The notes beneath the pieces were generated by a model. The model worked only from the letters and a program-made list of their open reading frames with translations, made no database searches and was not told where the DNA came from. A program made the position numbers and the translations under genes. Below, piece after piece: positions 27,171 to 35,600 of a stretch of DNA of 64,000 nt (positions are counted from its first letter, which is position 1; each line of letters begins with the position of its first letter). The stretch spans positions 3,885,001-3,949,000 of the forward strand of contig NZ_CP095855.1 in assembly GCF_023100805.1 (NCBI RefSeq), given 5' to 3'. This DNA is from Chitinophaga filiformis (GTDB taxonomy: Bacteria > Bacteroidota > Bacteroidia > Chitinophagales > Chitinophagaceae).

Positions 27171-29817
27171 AAATGTACAGTTAAGCGCATACAGACACCC
27201 TGTCGGAGAACTGGTCAGGATACTGGAAACCGACATACAAAAAGGACTTACCCTGTCACAGGTGGACCTGCGAAAGGAAATGTGTGGCCTCAACGAGATC
27301 GTCAATCCCAACAGTTTCGGGATATGGATAACCCTCTGGCGCCAGTTCAAAAGCCCTGTTGTATTGCTCCTGGTGGCCGCCGCGCTTATATCTGCGTGGT
27401 ACCGCGAGTGGACAGATGCATTGGCTATTCTGGTGGTCGTGCTGATCAATACAGGCATAGGCTTCATCATGGAATGGCAGGCTTTCCGTTCTATGAAAGC
27501 CCTGAGCGCCCTTACGGTGCAACAGGCCCGTGTACTACGGGATAATGTGATGAGCCTTATTGATGTGAAGGACATTGTACCGGGCGATATTATCTACGTG
27601 GAGGCGGGGGACATTGTACCCGCTGATGGCAGGATTGTTACTGCTTTTTCTCTACAGGTGGACGAATCAACATTAACCGGGGAATCTGTGCCGGTAGAAA
27701 AGTACGCCGGCGATATTGACGCCGAGACCGTGCTGGCAGAGCAGACCAATATGCTGTTCAAGGCTACTGCTGTGAAGAAAGGGAATGCCAGCATATTGTG
27801 TACGGCCACAGGCATGGCAACCGCATTCGGCGGCATAGCGGGCTTACTTACCCGGACGGAGGATGTGACAGCGCCATTGGAAAAGAAACTGGCGGTGTTC
27901 GGCAGGCAGTTGCTGTTATTTTCATTATTGCTTGTTGCGGTTGTTATCGTTGCCGGTCTTGTGCATAAATTGCCAGTCTCCGATGTGCTCAGAACTGCCA
28001 TTGCGCTAAGTGTGGCGGCCATCCCGGAAGGCTTACCTATTGTGGCTACACTGGCGCTGGCCAAAGGCATGCTGCGAATGGCCCGCAAGCATATTATTGT
28101 GAAGCAACTTGCAGCAGTAGAAACGCTTGGGCTTACCACCGTGATCTGTACAGATAAAACCGGTACTTTGACGGAGAACCAGCTGGAGCTGGTGCAGCTG
28201 GAATTTCCCCCGGCATATCAATGGCAGAAAAGTGATACCGCCATCGTCCGTTATGGCGAAAGCTATAAACGGTTTTTCCAGGTAGCTGTGCTATGCAATA
28301 CTTCCACGGTGCGAAGGGAAGAGAACGGAAAGCTGAACACTGCCGGAGATCCGCTGGAGATTGCTTTGCAGCGCTTCATTATGGAAAATGGCAGTGATAT
28401 CGAGGATGCTCACAGGGGATATGTGAAGGTCAGTGAGCAGCCTTTTTCTTCAGAAACGCGCATTATGGGAATGGTGCATGAGGGGGGAAGGAGCCTGTTG
28501 GTAACGGCGAAAGGGGCAATGGAGAACCTGTTACCCCGTTGTACATATATCCTGGAAAATAATCTGCCGAGGCCTGTAACAGCAGATGACCGGAAGCGCT
28601 GGTTGTTGCGTAACAACCAGCTGGCCGGAAAGGGCCTGAAGCCATTGGCCTTTGCCTATGGCGAAACGACAGCGACAGGGAAAGATTTTCTTCATGACCT
28701 TACTTTTATTGGCCTTGCCGGTTTCCTGGACCCACCCCGTAAAGACGTGGCAAGCGCTGTAAGCCTCTGCCAGCAGGCAGGGATCAGGATAGTCATGCTG
28801 ACGGGCGATCATCCATCCACTGCTGTTTACGTTGCTGAAAAACTGCGGCTTTCTCCTCATCCGGCCATCATAACGGGCCAGGAAATGAAGCCTTATGAAA
28901 CCCTGGATATGGCAGAGAAAAAGAGATGGGCGCAGACGGATATTTTCGCACGGGTATCTCCGGCGCAGAAGCTGGAACTGATCAATTTATTGCAGGAAGA
29001 TCATGAGATCGTAGCTATGACGGGCGACGGTGTCAATGATGCGCCTGCCTTGCGCAGTGCAGATATTGGCATAGCGATGGGAATAAGAGGTTCACAGATC
29101 TCCCGGGAAGCAGCAGATATGGTCCTGCAGGACGACGCGTTTTCATCGCTGGTACTGGCTATCCGCGAGGGAAGGGTCATTTTCAATAATATCAGACGGT
29201 TTATTGTCTATCTGCTGTCCTGTAATTTAAGCGAACTATTGGTGGTAGGTGTAACCGCTGTTGCCGGCTTCCAGTTCCGCCTTTTCCCATTACAGATCCT
29301 GCTGATCAACCTGGTGACGGACGTTTTGCCGGCCCTGGCCCTGGGTATCACAAACGGGAACGGTAATGAAATGGCGCAAAAACCAAAGGCGCTGAATGCG
29401 CCGATCATCTCAAAGGCGAAATGGAGGGCTATCGCTATCTATGCTGTGATCCTGACACTGTTTACGCTACTGGGCGCTAAAATAGCAGAATACTGGTCTG
29501 CCAACGCTAACAATGTGCTATTCCTGACACTCACTTTTTCACAGTTGCTGCATGTGTTGAACATGGCAAATGCAGCCGATACGTTTTATGACAATCATAT
29601 TGTAAGAAGTAAATACATCTGGATGGCTTTAGCCATCAGTACTGCGTTTATGTTGTTGATCATGCTGGTACCTGCCTTGGCAGCTCCTTTCAGGTTGCAG
29701 TCATTACATATTGCTGATTGGGCAATAGTCATATTGTGCAGTTTTGCCTCCCTGCTAAGTATCAGGATGGTCAGGAAGTTTGGCCTGAAGTATTTCCCGA
29801 CAAACAATCATCTTTAA
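27160..29817 (+). CDS. P-type calcium-like cation ATPase (P2A)
   Basis: The 885-residue pump has the cation-ATPase N-terminal domain, actuator loop LTGESVPVEK, phosphorylation site CTDKTGTLTENQ, and hinge MTGDGVNDAP. The M4 ion site reads PEGLP and M6 reads NLVTDVLPALALG, the classic SERCA/PMR1 pattern for Ca2+. It is therefore more Ca2+-like than the PEEIPV ATPase at 12.6-15.1 kb. It is the last gene of the PolX-USP-USP-PEP synthase operon, and its stop shares TTAA with the convergent regulator gene. A similar P-type ATPase (CtpF) belongs to the DosR regulon of Mycobacterium tuberculosis. Confidence 0.93.
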   Translation: MTIKNVQLSAYRHPVGELVRILETDIQKGLTLSQVDLRKEMCGLNEIVNPNSFGIWITLWRQFKSPVVLLLVAAALISAWYREWTDALAILVVVLINTGIGFIMEWQAFRSMKALSALTVQQARVLRDNVMSLIDVKDIVPGDIIYVEAGDIVPADGRIVTAFSLQVDESTLTGESVPVEKYAGDIDAETVLAEQTNMLFKATAVKKGNASILCTATGMATAFGGIAGLLTRTEDVTAPLEKKLAVFGRQLLLFSLLLVAVVIVAGLVHKLPVSDVLRTAIALSVAAIPEGLPIVATLALAKGMLRMARKHIIVKQLAAVETLGLTTVICTDKTGTLTENQLELVQLEFPPAYQWQKSDTAIVRYGESYKRFFQVAVLCNTSTVRREENGKLNTAGDPLEIALQRFIMENGSDIEDAHRGYVKVSEQPFSSETRIMGMVHEGGRSLLVTAKGAMENLLPRCTYILENNLPRPVTADDRKRWLLRNNQLAGKGLKPLAFAYGETTATGKDFLHDLTFIGLAGFLDPPRKDVASAVSLCQQAGIRIVMLTGDHPSTAVYVAEKLRLSPHPAIITGQEMKPYETLDMAEKKRWAQTDIFARVSPAQKLELINLLQEDHEIVAMTGDGVNDAPALRSADIGIAMGIRGSQISREAADMVLQDDAFSSLVLAIREGRVIFNNIRRFIVYLLSCNLSELLVVGVTAVAGFQFRLFPLQILLINLVTDVLPALALGITNGNGNEMAQKPKALNAPIISKAKWRAIAIYAVILTLFTLLGAKIAEYWSANANNVLFLTLTFSQLLHVLNMANAADTFYDNHIVRSKYIWMALAISTAFMLLIMLVPALAAPFRLQSLHIADWAIVILCSFASLLSIRMVRKFGLKYFPTNNHL

Positions 29818-30872
29818 TTGGATAAGTCAGCAAGCTTTTTCGCGTTGATGATATAAATACAACCTTCTCTTATCTCAATCAGTTTTTCATCTCTGAAATC
29901 GCCCACTGTCCGGATCAGCGATTCCTTAGCCACCCCTGCTATGGCAGCAAGGTTCTCACGGCTGATATCAATGCCGAATTTATCTGAAGAGGAAGGATTA
30001 TATTTTTTGTTGACCGCCAGCAATGCTTCCGCTACTTTTTTACGCAATGAGTTGTAGGCAAGCCCCAGCAGCTGGATTTCCCTTTCTGCCACGTTATTGG
30101 CCAGGAGGCGGATAAACTGTTGCATCACCTGTGGGTTGATGCTGGTGAGGTCTTCAAAATCTTTACGGGGTATGATAGCCAGTTCAGTTTCTTCCATTGC
30201 CTCAGCGCTGTCTTTGTAGGTACTGCCTTCCAGCAGGGCGGAATAACCGAGGAAGTCGCCTTCATTATATAAGCCGGTGATCAGTTCCTTGCCGTCTTCA
30301 TTCCTTTTATACGCCTTCACCTTGCCCTTCATCATGTAAAAGAGACAGGAAGGGTGATTGCCTTCCTGGTAGATAGATTGTTTCTTTTTATACCTGTTGC
30401 TGTTGCGCCCCTCTTTCAGGGATTCAATGGCCTGTCCGCCCGATACCATTGTCAGCAGGGAGTCAACACCGTTGATGCCATTCAGCGTCACTTCCCTGAT
30501 ACTTGCCGCCTTTTTTAGCCTGGACTCTACGGAGTTGAGTAATTCCGTCGGATTGAAGGGCTTTGTGATATAATCATCTGCTCCCATATCCATGCCCTTG
30601 CGTATATCTGCCCGTTCCGTTTTGGCGGTCAGAAAAATGAAGGGGATGTGCCGGACAGCATCTTTCTTGTTCAGCATATGTAATACGCCATAGCCATCGA
30701 GAACAGGCATGGCAAGATCGCATACTATCAGGTCCGGATGATGCTCTTCCGCCAGCTGTACGCCCACTTTTCCGTCGGGAGCTGTCAACACCTTATAGTT
30801 TGCCAGCTCAAGTATTTCAGCAGTATTTTCACGCACTTCGGCATTATCCTCGATCAATAGTATTGTTGCCAT
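29814..30872 (-). CDS. Receiver-CRP/FNR fusion transcription regulator
   Basis: The 352-residue protein has an N-terminal receiver domain (acidic Glu8/Asp9, phospho-acceptor Asp52, FLTAK, TKPF), a middle cyclic-nucleotide-binding fold (about residues 150-260) and a C-terminal CRP-type winged helix. Its recognition helix AKESLIRTVGDF keeps the Glu and Arg corresponding to CRP Glu181 and Arg185, which read the TGA half-site. The nucleotide pocket lacks the Glu and Arg that hold cAMP, and there is no cysteine cluster for an FNR iron-sulfur centre, so phosphorylation is the likely input. No kinase gene is adjacent. The ATG at 30872 (MATILLIEDN) is the family start. It probably controls the stress promoters of this window. 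Confidence 0.92.
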   Translation of the reverse strand: MATILLIEDNAEVRENTAEILELANYKVLTAPDGKVGVQLAEEHHPDLIVCDLAMPVLDGYGVLHMLNKKDAVRHIPFIFLTAKTERADIRKGMDMGADDYITKPFNPTELLNSVESRLKKAASIREVTLNGINGVDSLLTMVSGGQAIESLKEGRNSNRYKKKQSIYQEGNHPSCLFYMMKGKVKAYKRNEDGKELITGLYNEGDFLGYSALLEGSTYKDSAEAMEETELAIIPRKDFEDLTSINPQVMQQFIRLLANNVAEREIQLLGLAYNSLRKKVAEALLAVNKKYNPSSSDKFGIDISRENLAAIAGVAKESLIRTVGDFRDEKLIEIREGCIYIINAKKLADLSN

Positions 30873-30929
30873 ATGGAATGCTTTTACAGAAAATGGTGTG
30901 ATGGGCAAAGCCGTTATTCAAGGTGTATT

Positions 30930-30937
30930 CAAATTTA
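30930..30937 (-). promoter_or_regulatory. -7 box TAAATTTG for the regulator gene
   Basis: This is a perfect TAnnTTTG on the minus strand, 57 bases before the regulator ATG. No TGAY-N4-RTCA palindrome is found at the -41 position, so the regulator gene appears not to use the island's shared promoter type. Confidence 0.4.
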
Positions 30938-31001
30938 AACATAATTCCTTAACCCTGGAAAATATTGGGTAATAATGTATTACATCTGCGGGCAGGAACG
31001 T

Positions 31002-31066
31002 TGACAGAAATCATCGGGAGCCTTGAGTATCATCATTTTTTCCAGCTGGTGTGGTAAGTAATTTAG
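31002..31066 (+). promoter_or_regulatory. Two CRP/FNR-like palindromes plus -7 box (hsp20 promoter)
   Basis: A distal site TGACAGAAATCA (31002-31013, 8 of 8) and a proximal site TGAGTATCATCA (31024-31035, 7 of 8) are centred exactly 22 bases apart, two helical turns. The proximal site is followed after 23 bases by TAATTTAG (31059-31066, five of six positions of TAnnTTTG). The proximal site fits class II and the distal one about -63, class I, so two dimers could activate together. Confidence 0.6.
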
Positions 31067-31102
31067 CAGTGTTAACATTCCATTATTTCAATCGTAAAAA
31101 AC

Positions 31103-31110
31103 AAGGAGGT
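31103..31110 (+). promoter_or_regulatory. Strong Shine-Dalgarno AAGGAGGT
   Basis: AAGGAGGT stands four bases before the hsp20 ATG. Such a full anti-16S match is unusual in Bacteroidota, where ribosome binding sites are weak, and suggests very high translation of Hsp20 when its promoter is on. Confidence 0.7.
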
Positions 31111-31114
31111 AATT

Positions 31115-31555
31115 ATGTCCACCAGCTTACTAAGGGCAACTCCACTGCCTGCATTTTTTGATGATGTGTTCAAACCCTGGAAAGATCTGTTTGATATCAA
31201 TGGCGGCCGTAGCTGGACCGCTACCGTCCCTGCAGTCAATATCAGTGAAGAGAAAGATGCTTTTAAGCTGTCGCTTGCTGCGCCGGGGATGAGTAAAGCT
31301 GATTTTAATGTAGATGTTGATGGCGATACCCTGACCATCAGCGCAGAGAAAGAAGAAAAGAAGGAAACTAAAGATGAAAAGATCAGCAGGGAAGAATATA
31401 ACTACTCAAGTTTCTCCCGTAGTTTCCGTTTGCCGGAAGGCGTGAAGAAAGAGGGTATATCCGCTGTTTACCAGGATGGTTTACTCAAAGTGACACTTCC
31501 TAAAAAGGAAGAAAGCCGGAACGGGGGACAAGCCAAAAAGATCGAGATCAGTTAA
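31115..31555 (+). CDS. Small heat shock protein Hsp20 (alpha-crystallin family)
   Basis: This 146-residue chaperone has the alpha-crystallin domain: VPAVNISEEKDAFKLSLAAP, then LTISAEKEEKKE, then FSRSFRLPEGV and DGLLKVTLPKKEE. It binds unfolding proteins without ATP and forms oligomers. The C-terminal IXI-type tail appears as KIEIS. It is monocistronic, with a strong ribosome-binding site, a dual-site promoter and a long terminator. Its mycobacterial analogue HspX is the hallmark of the DosR dormancy regulon. Confidence 0.95.
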   Translation: MSTSLLRATPLPAFFDDVFKPWKDLFDINGGRSWTATVPAVNISEEKDAFKLSLAAPGMSKADFNVDVDGDTLTISAEKEEKKETKDEKISREEYNYSSFSRSFRLPEGVKKEGISAVYQDGLLKVTLPKKEESRNGGQAKKIEIS

Positions 31556-31565
31556 CAATGAAATG

Positions 31566-31605
31566 AAGCGGCCGGGTACATTGAAAGCCCCGGCCGCTTT
31601 AGTTA
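31566..31605 (+). terminator. hsp20 terminator
   Basis: AAGCGGCCGGG (31566-31576) pairs perfectly with CCCGGCCGCTT (31589-31599) around a 12-base loop and is followed by a T-containing tail. It lies 10 bases after the hsp20 stop. Confidence 0.7.
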
Positions 31606-31610
31606 TTGCA

Positions 31611-31664
31611 GGCAAACAAAATAAAAGATAGCGACTCTCATCGCTATCTTTTATTTTGTTTGCC
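31611..31664. terminator. 24-bp perfect inverted repeat, bidirectional terminator
   Basis: Positions 31611-31634 and 31641-31664 are perfect reverse complements (24 base pairs) around a six-base loop. The outer half of the stem is A/T-rich, so each direction ends in a T-rich run. It separates the convergent hsp20 and universal stress protein genes. Confidence 0.75.
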
Positions 31665-31692
31665 ATTGGCGTTTGTTATGATCAGGTGTATA

Positions 31693-32529
31693 TTACGGAT
31701 GGGTGATGAACAGCGGTCCGTTCATCATACGAAGTATATTCTCTGCACTGCTGCTGTTAAAGAACCTGGATAACCTGCTGCGGCCATAGGCCCCGAAGGT
31801 GGTGACGTGGTCCTGTTTTTCTTCCAGGTAGGCCTGCAACACCGCATCTGCTCTACCGGAGAATATTTTGTAGCTGATATTTTTGTTGTAGCCGTCCAGG
31901 TATTCTTTCAGCAACTTTTCGTGCGGTATGGTGTCATGCCCTTTTTCGCATACATAGACCACCGTTGCATCTTTTGCAACCAGTTCAGGGAATATGTTCG
32001 CAAAGGCCCTTATAGCGTACATGGAAGAGAAGGTACCGTTGTACGTAAAGACAACGCCTTTCAGTACGGACATGTTCTCAGGTATTACAAGTACAGGGCA
32101 TTGTGCATTGGCAAGCACATTTTTGACAAACCCGGTCGGTTCCGTATCGAACAGGAAGGGAAAGGACAGTTCTTTACCCAGCAGTACCAGGTCGGCAAAC
32201 CGGCTTTCCAGAATGGTTTCTTCTGCAGCAGATCCTTTGTCTGTATGGATAGTACAGGTAAGCCCCCGCGCTGTTATTGCCTGACGCAGCGCTTCTGTAT
32301 TGTCCTGGATGATCCTGCTTTTTTCTTCGGAGGCTTTTATCACGATCTCATAATACCGTCCTGGCACACCGGCGGCGAAATCAGGAGCCATCAGCGGGGT
32401 GATGGTGTTCACATCTTCCAGCATAACGATCGTGAGATTGCCGTTTAGCATACCGGATACATATTGTATGGCCTCCAGTTGTTCTTCTTTATAATTAACG
32501 GCATCAATAACAGCAAGTATCTTTTTCAT
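31693..32529 (-). CDS. Universal stress protein, tandem two-domain (paralogue 4)
   Basis: The 278-residue protein begins MKKILAVIDAVNYKEEQLEA. Its first domain ends FVKNVLANAQCPVLVIPENM; its second starts GVVFTYNGTFSSMYAIRAFA and ends TTFGAYGRSRLSRFFNSSSA. It is a close paralogue of the USP at 40427-41263, with collinear motifs throughout (KEEQL..IEYVSG, FADLVLLGKELS, GRSRLSRFFNSS), so these two are a recent duplication. It is monocistronic, with the shared CRP-like promoter upstream. Confidence 0.9.
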   Translation of the reverse strand: MKKILAVIDAVNYKEEQLEAIQYVSGMLNGNLTIVMLEDVNTITPLMAPDFAAGVPGRYYEIVIKASEEKSRIIQDNTEALRQAITARGLTCTIHTDKGSAAEETILESRFADLVLLGKELSFPFLFDTEPTGFVKNVLANAQCPVLVIPENMSVLKGVVFTYNGTFSSMYAIRAFANIFPELVAKDATVVYVCEKGHDTIPHEKLLKEYLDGYNKNISYKIFSGRADAVLQAYLEEKQDHVTTFGAYGRSRLSRFFNSSSAENILRMMNGPLFITHP

Positions 32530-32562
32530 AGTCTTTCATTTTTTCAGTGAGGGTTATGTAAA

Positions 32563-32605
32563 CAAATCTACCTCCTTTACAGGGCTGCGCCTATGATGCT
32601 GATCC
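32563..32605 (-). promoter_or_regulatory. CRP/FNR-like palindrome plus -7 box (USP 4 promoter)
   Basis: TGATGCTGATCC (32594-32605) matches TGAY-N4-RTCA in seven of eight positions. On the minus strand, 23 bases later, is TAGATTTG (32570-32563), a perfect TAnnTTTG. The USP ATG is at 32529. Confidence 0.6.
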
Positions 32606-32636
32606 TTTCTGATGTGAACGTCGTTAGTGTTCCGGA

Positions 32637-32648
32637 TGACCATGGTCA
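32637..32648. promoter_or_regulatory. Isolated CRP-like palindrome TGACCATGGTCA
   Basis: TGAC-CATG-GTCA is a perfect palindrome fitting TGAY-N4-RTCA. It lies about 43 bases upstream of the USP 4 site and overlaps the last codons of the glycogen synthase-phosphorylase gene. It has no -7 box at the usual distance, so it may be a distal helper site or chance. Confidence 0.3.
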
Positions 32649-35600
32649 TGTCCATTTCACCAGCGGCATGTCTGTACGGTGATACAGGAAATGATTTTTT
32701 GGAAATACCCTGAATGTATAGGTATATTCTCCACTGTGCAGCAAAGGGATATTGGATGCATAGGTCGCCTCATTGCGTCCCTGTCCGCAAAGTTGTAATT
32801 CATGTTTGAACATCAGGTTTTCATTCCTTTGCCGGGCGGTAAAAATGATCTCCACACCGATATCGTCTGCAGTCAGTATACCGGGATTGAGGGTTACAGC
32901 CGCTTCCAGGTGCTCTCCTGCTGTTTTTACGGCCAGCAGGCTTTTAGCGGGACTAACGGCAATGATCTCCACACTGTCCCAGCCCTTGCGGATCTTCTCT
33001 TTCCATGCTACCAGCTCCCTGGCCAGCGTATAGTTGTTTTCCCTGAGTGAGACGAGGCGTTCGGACAGCTTGTTGTAACAGGTAATGTACTCGTTCATCA
33101 TCCTGTTCATAGATACCGGCTGTCCGGACAATATGATGGCCCTTTTGATCCTGGCGACCCATTCCAGTGGAATATCCTGTTGATTCCTTCTGAAATACAT
33201 GGGAATGATCTCATGTTGCAACATGCTGTATACTTCTGCAGCATCCAGGGCATATTGTTTGTCTTCTTCGGGATAAAGTGATTGCGTCGCCAGGGCCCAT
33301 CCGCTTTCGGGGTTATATTGTTCCGCCCACCAGCCGTCCTGCGTGCTGAAATTAAGCACACCGTTGACAAGGGCCTTCATACCACTGGTGCCCGATGCTT
33401 CTTTTCCCCTTACCGGGAAATTCAGCCAGAGATCCACTCCCTGTACAAGGAGGCGGGCAATATCGATATCATAATCTTCCAGGAAGATAATGTGTGTATG
33501 TGTAGTTGCGCCTGCGGCGTTACTGATCACCTGCTGCAACATACCCACACCCTCCATATCTGCAGGATGGGCTTTGCCGGAGAAGATGAAGATGACAGGC
33601 TGCTGTTCGTTTCCGATGATCTTTTTCAATTGCTCCGGATCGTGGAAAAGCAGGGTCGTTCTTTTATAGGGCGTAAAGCGTCTTGCCATGCCAATATACA
33701 TGGCCTGTGGATGCAGGGCCGTCAACAGCGCCGCGACCTGTTCAGGGGCACTATGATGACGCATCTGCTGCTGTTGGAGCAATTGCTGCAATCGTTCGGT
33801 CATAGCGTGTTTCAACTTGCTCCTGATCTCCCAGATACGGGTTTCGGGCACCTCATTAAGGCGTTCCCAATGTCCTTTGCCCGACTGCAGATCGATATCG
33901 TATTCGCGGTACAGATCCTGCCATTCAGGCGCCACCCAGGTAGGGAGATGTACTCCATTGGTGATGTGCCGCAGGGGCAGCTCGTCGGGTTGGTAACCTG
34001 TCCAGAGCGGTTGCAATAGTTTGGCCGATACTCCCTGGTGCACGCGGCTTACAGCGTTGATCTCCTGCGCAGCTCTTGCCGCCAGGCGGAACATGGAAAA
34101 ATCGCCCGGTGTATCACGTTCATCTGCTTTTCCCAGGGCCATCAATTGCTGCCAGCCGATATAGCAGCCTTCCGCCAGCCCGGAAAAATAAGCACGCAGC
34201 AGTGTTTCGTCAAATGTGTCCATCGCTGCCGGCACGGAAGTATGCGTGGTGAATAGCAGCGAAGCCTTTACTATTTCAAAAGCGTCTTCAAAAGAAAGGT
34301 GATCCCGGTAAATGAGTTGTCTTATCCTTTCCAGTACCAGGAAGGCCGCATGCCCTTCATTACAGTGATAGACGTCAATGGTCAGGTTAAGCGCCTGGAG
34401 TAGTTTAATGCCTCCGACACCCAGGAGTATTTCCTGTTGCAGCCGCAGTTCTTTCTCTGAGGGGTACAGCCTGGACGTGATCCTGCGGTCTTCAGTGCTG
34501 TTCTCCGGTACGTCAGTATCCAGCAGGTACAGGCTGGTCTTGCCCACCTGTACTTTCCAGGCTTTTGCGTAGACGGTCCTTCCGGGGAAGGCCAGGGATA
34601 CCTGAGCAGGATTGCCTTTACAATCTCTCACCTCTTCAAAAGGAAGCAGTGAGGGGTCCAGCTGCTCAGCCACGGCCACTTGCCGGCCGTCGTCAGAGAA
34701 CTGCTGCCTGAAATAGCCCTCCCGGTAAAAGAGGCCTATGGCTATCATCCGGACCTGCATGTCGCTGGCCGTTTTGAGGAAATCGCCCGCCAGCACACCG
34801 AGTCCGCCGGAATAGATCCTGAAGGCAGACAGCAAGGCGTATTCCATACAGAAGTAAGCTACTGAAGGACCGGCCTCCAGGGGCTGGTGCCTGTACAGGT
34901 CAAACTGTTCATCCAGTTTGTGTAAGCGCTGCATGAAATCATTGTTCCCGGTCAATGCGTCCAGCTTTTCATAATTGAGATGGCTCAGCATCCTGATGGC
35001 GTCTTCATGACATTCATACCATAGCACAGGGTCTATGCTGCGGAACAGTTCCCTGGCTGCGGGCGTCCAGCTCCACCATACGTTCCGGCTCAGCTGCCGG
35101 AGCGCTTCAAGTCCCGGCGGGAAGGAGGGAGAGATATTTATTTCCCGCCATAGTGGCTGGGCGCTGATGCCAGCATATGCTTCTGCAGGCAATGTTTGTT
35201 GTTTATCGCGGAAAAGCCCTTCCCGTTGCCTGCTTTTATGTAATGCCAGGTTATAGGCCTCATAATATCTTCCGATCAGTTTTTCCCATGTGAAATGCAG
35301 GCTCAGTGCCCTGGCGCTGTTGCGCATGTCGGCCACCGCTGCAGGCCCCAGTTGGAGAAAGGAGCGGACGAAGGAGGCAATTGCCTTCGGCGCCTCCTGC
35401 ATGTCTGCATCACGTCTGTCTATCACGCTAACTCCATTCCGCTGGTTTTCGGGGAGTGCTTTTACTGCAATTCCAAAACCTGACAATGATGTTGTCAGGG
35501 AGGGGATATGAAATGCCATGCTTTCCATGGGCGTATAACCCCAGGGCTCATAATAAGAGGGAAATACAGCCAGGTCAAAAGCCGGCAGCATATCGTAGTA

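Noticed and set aside
30961..30972. Autoregulatory CRP-like site for the receiver-CRP gene
   Set aside because: At the expected offset from its TAAATTTG box the sequence AATATTGGGTAA does not match TGAY-N4-RTCA. The distal hsp20 site could still act on it, but that is not supported.
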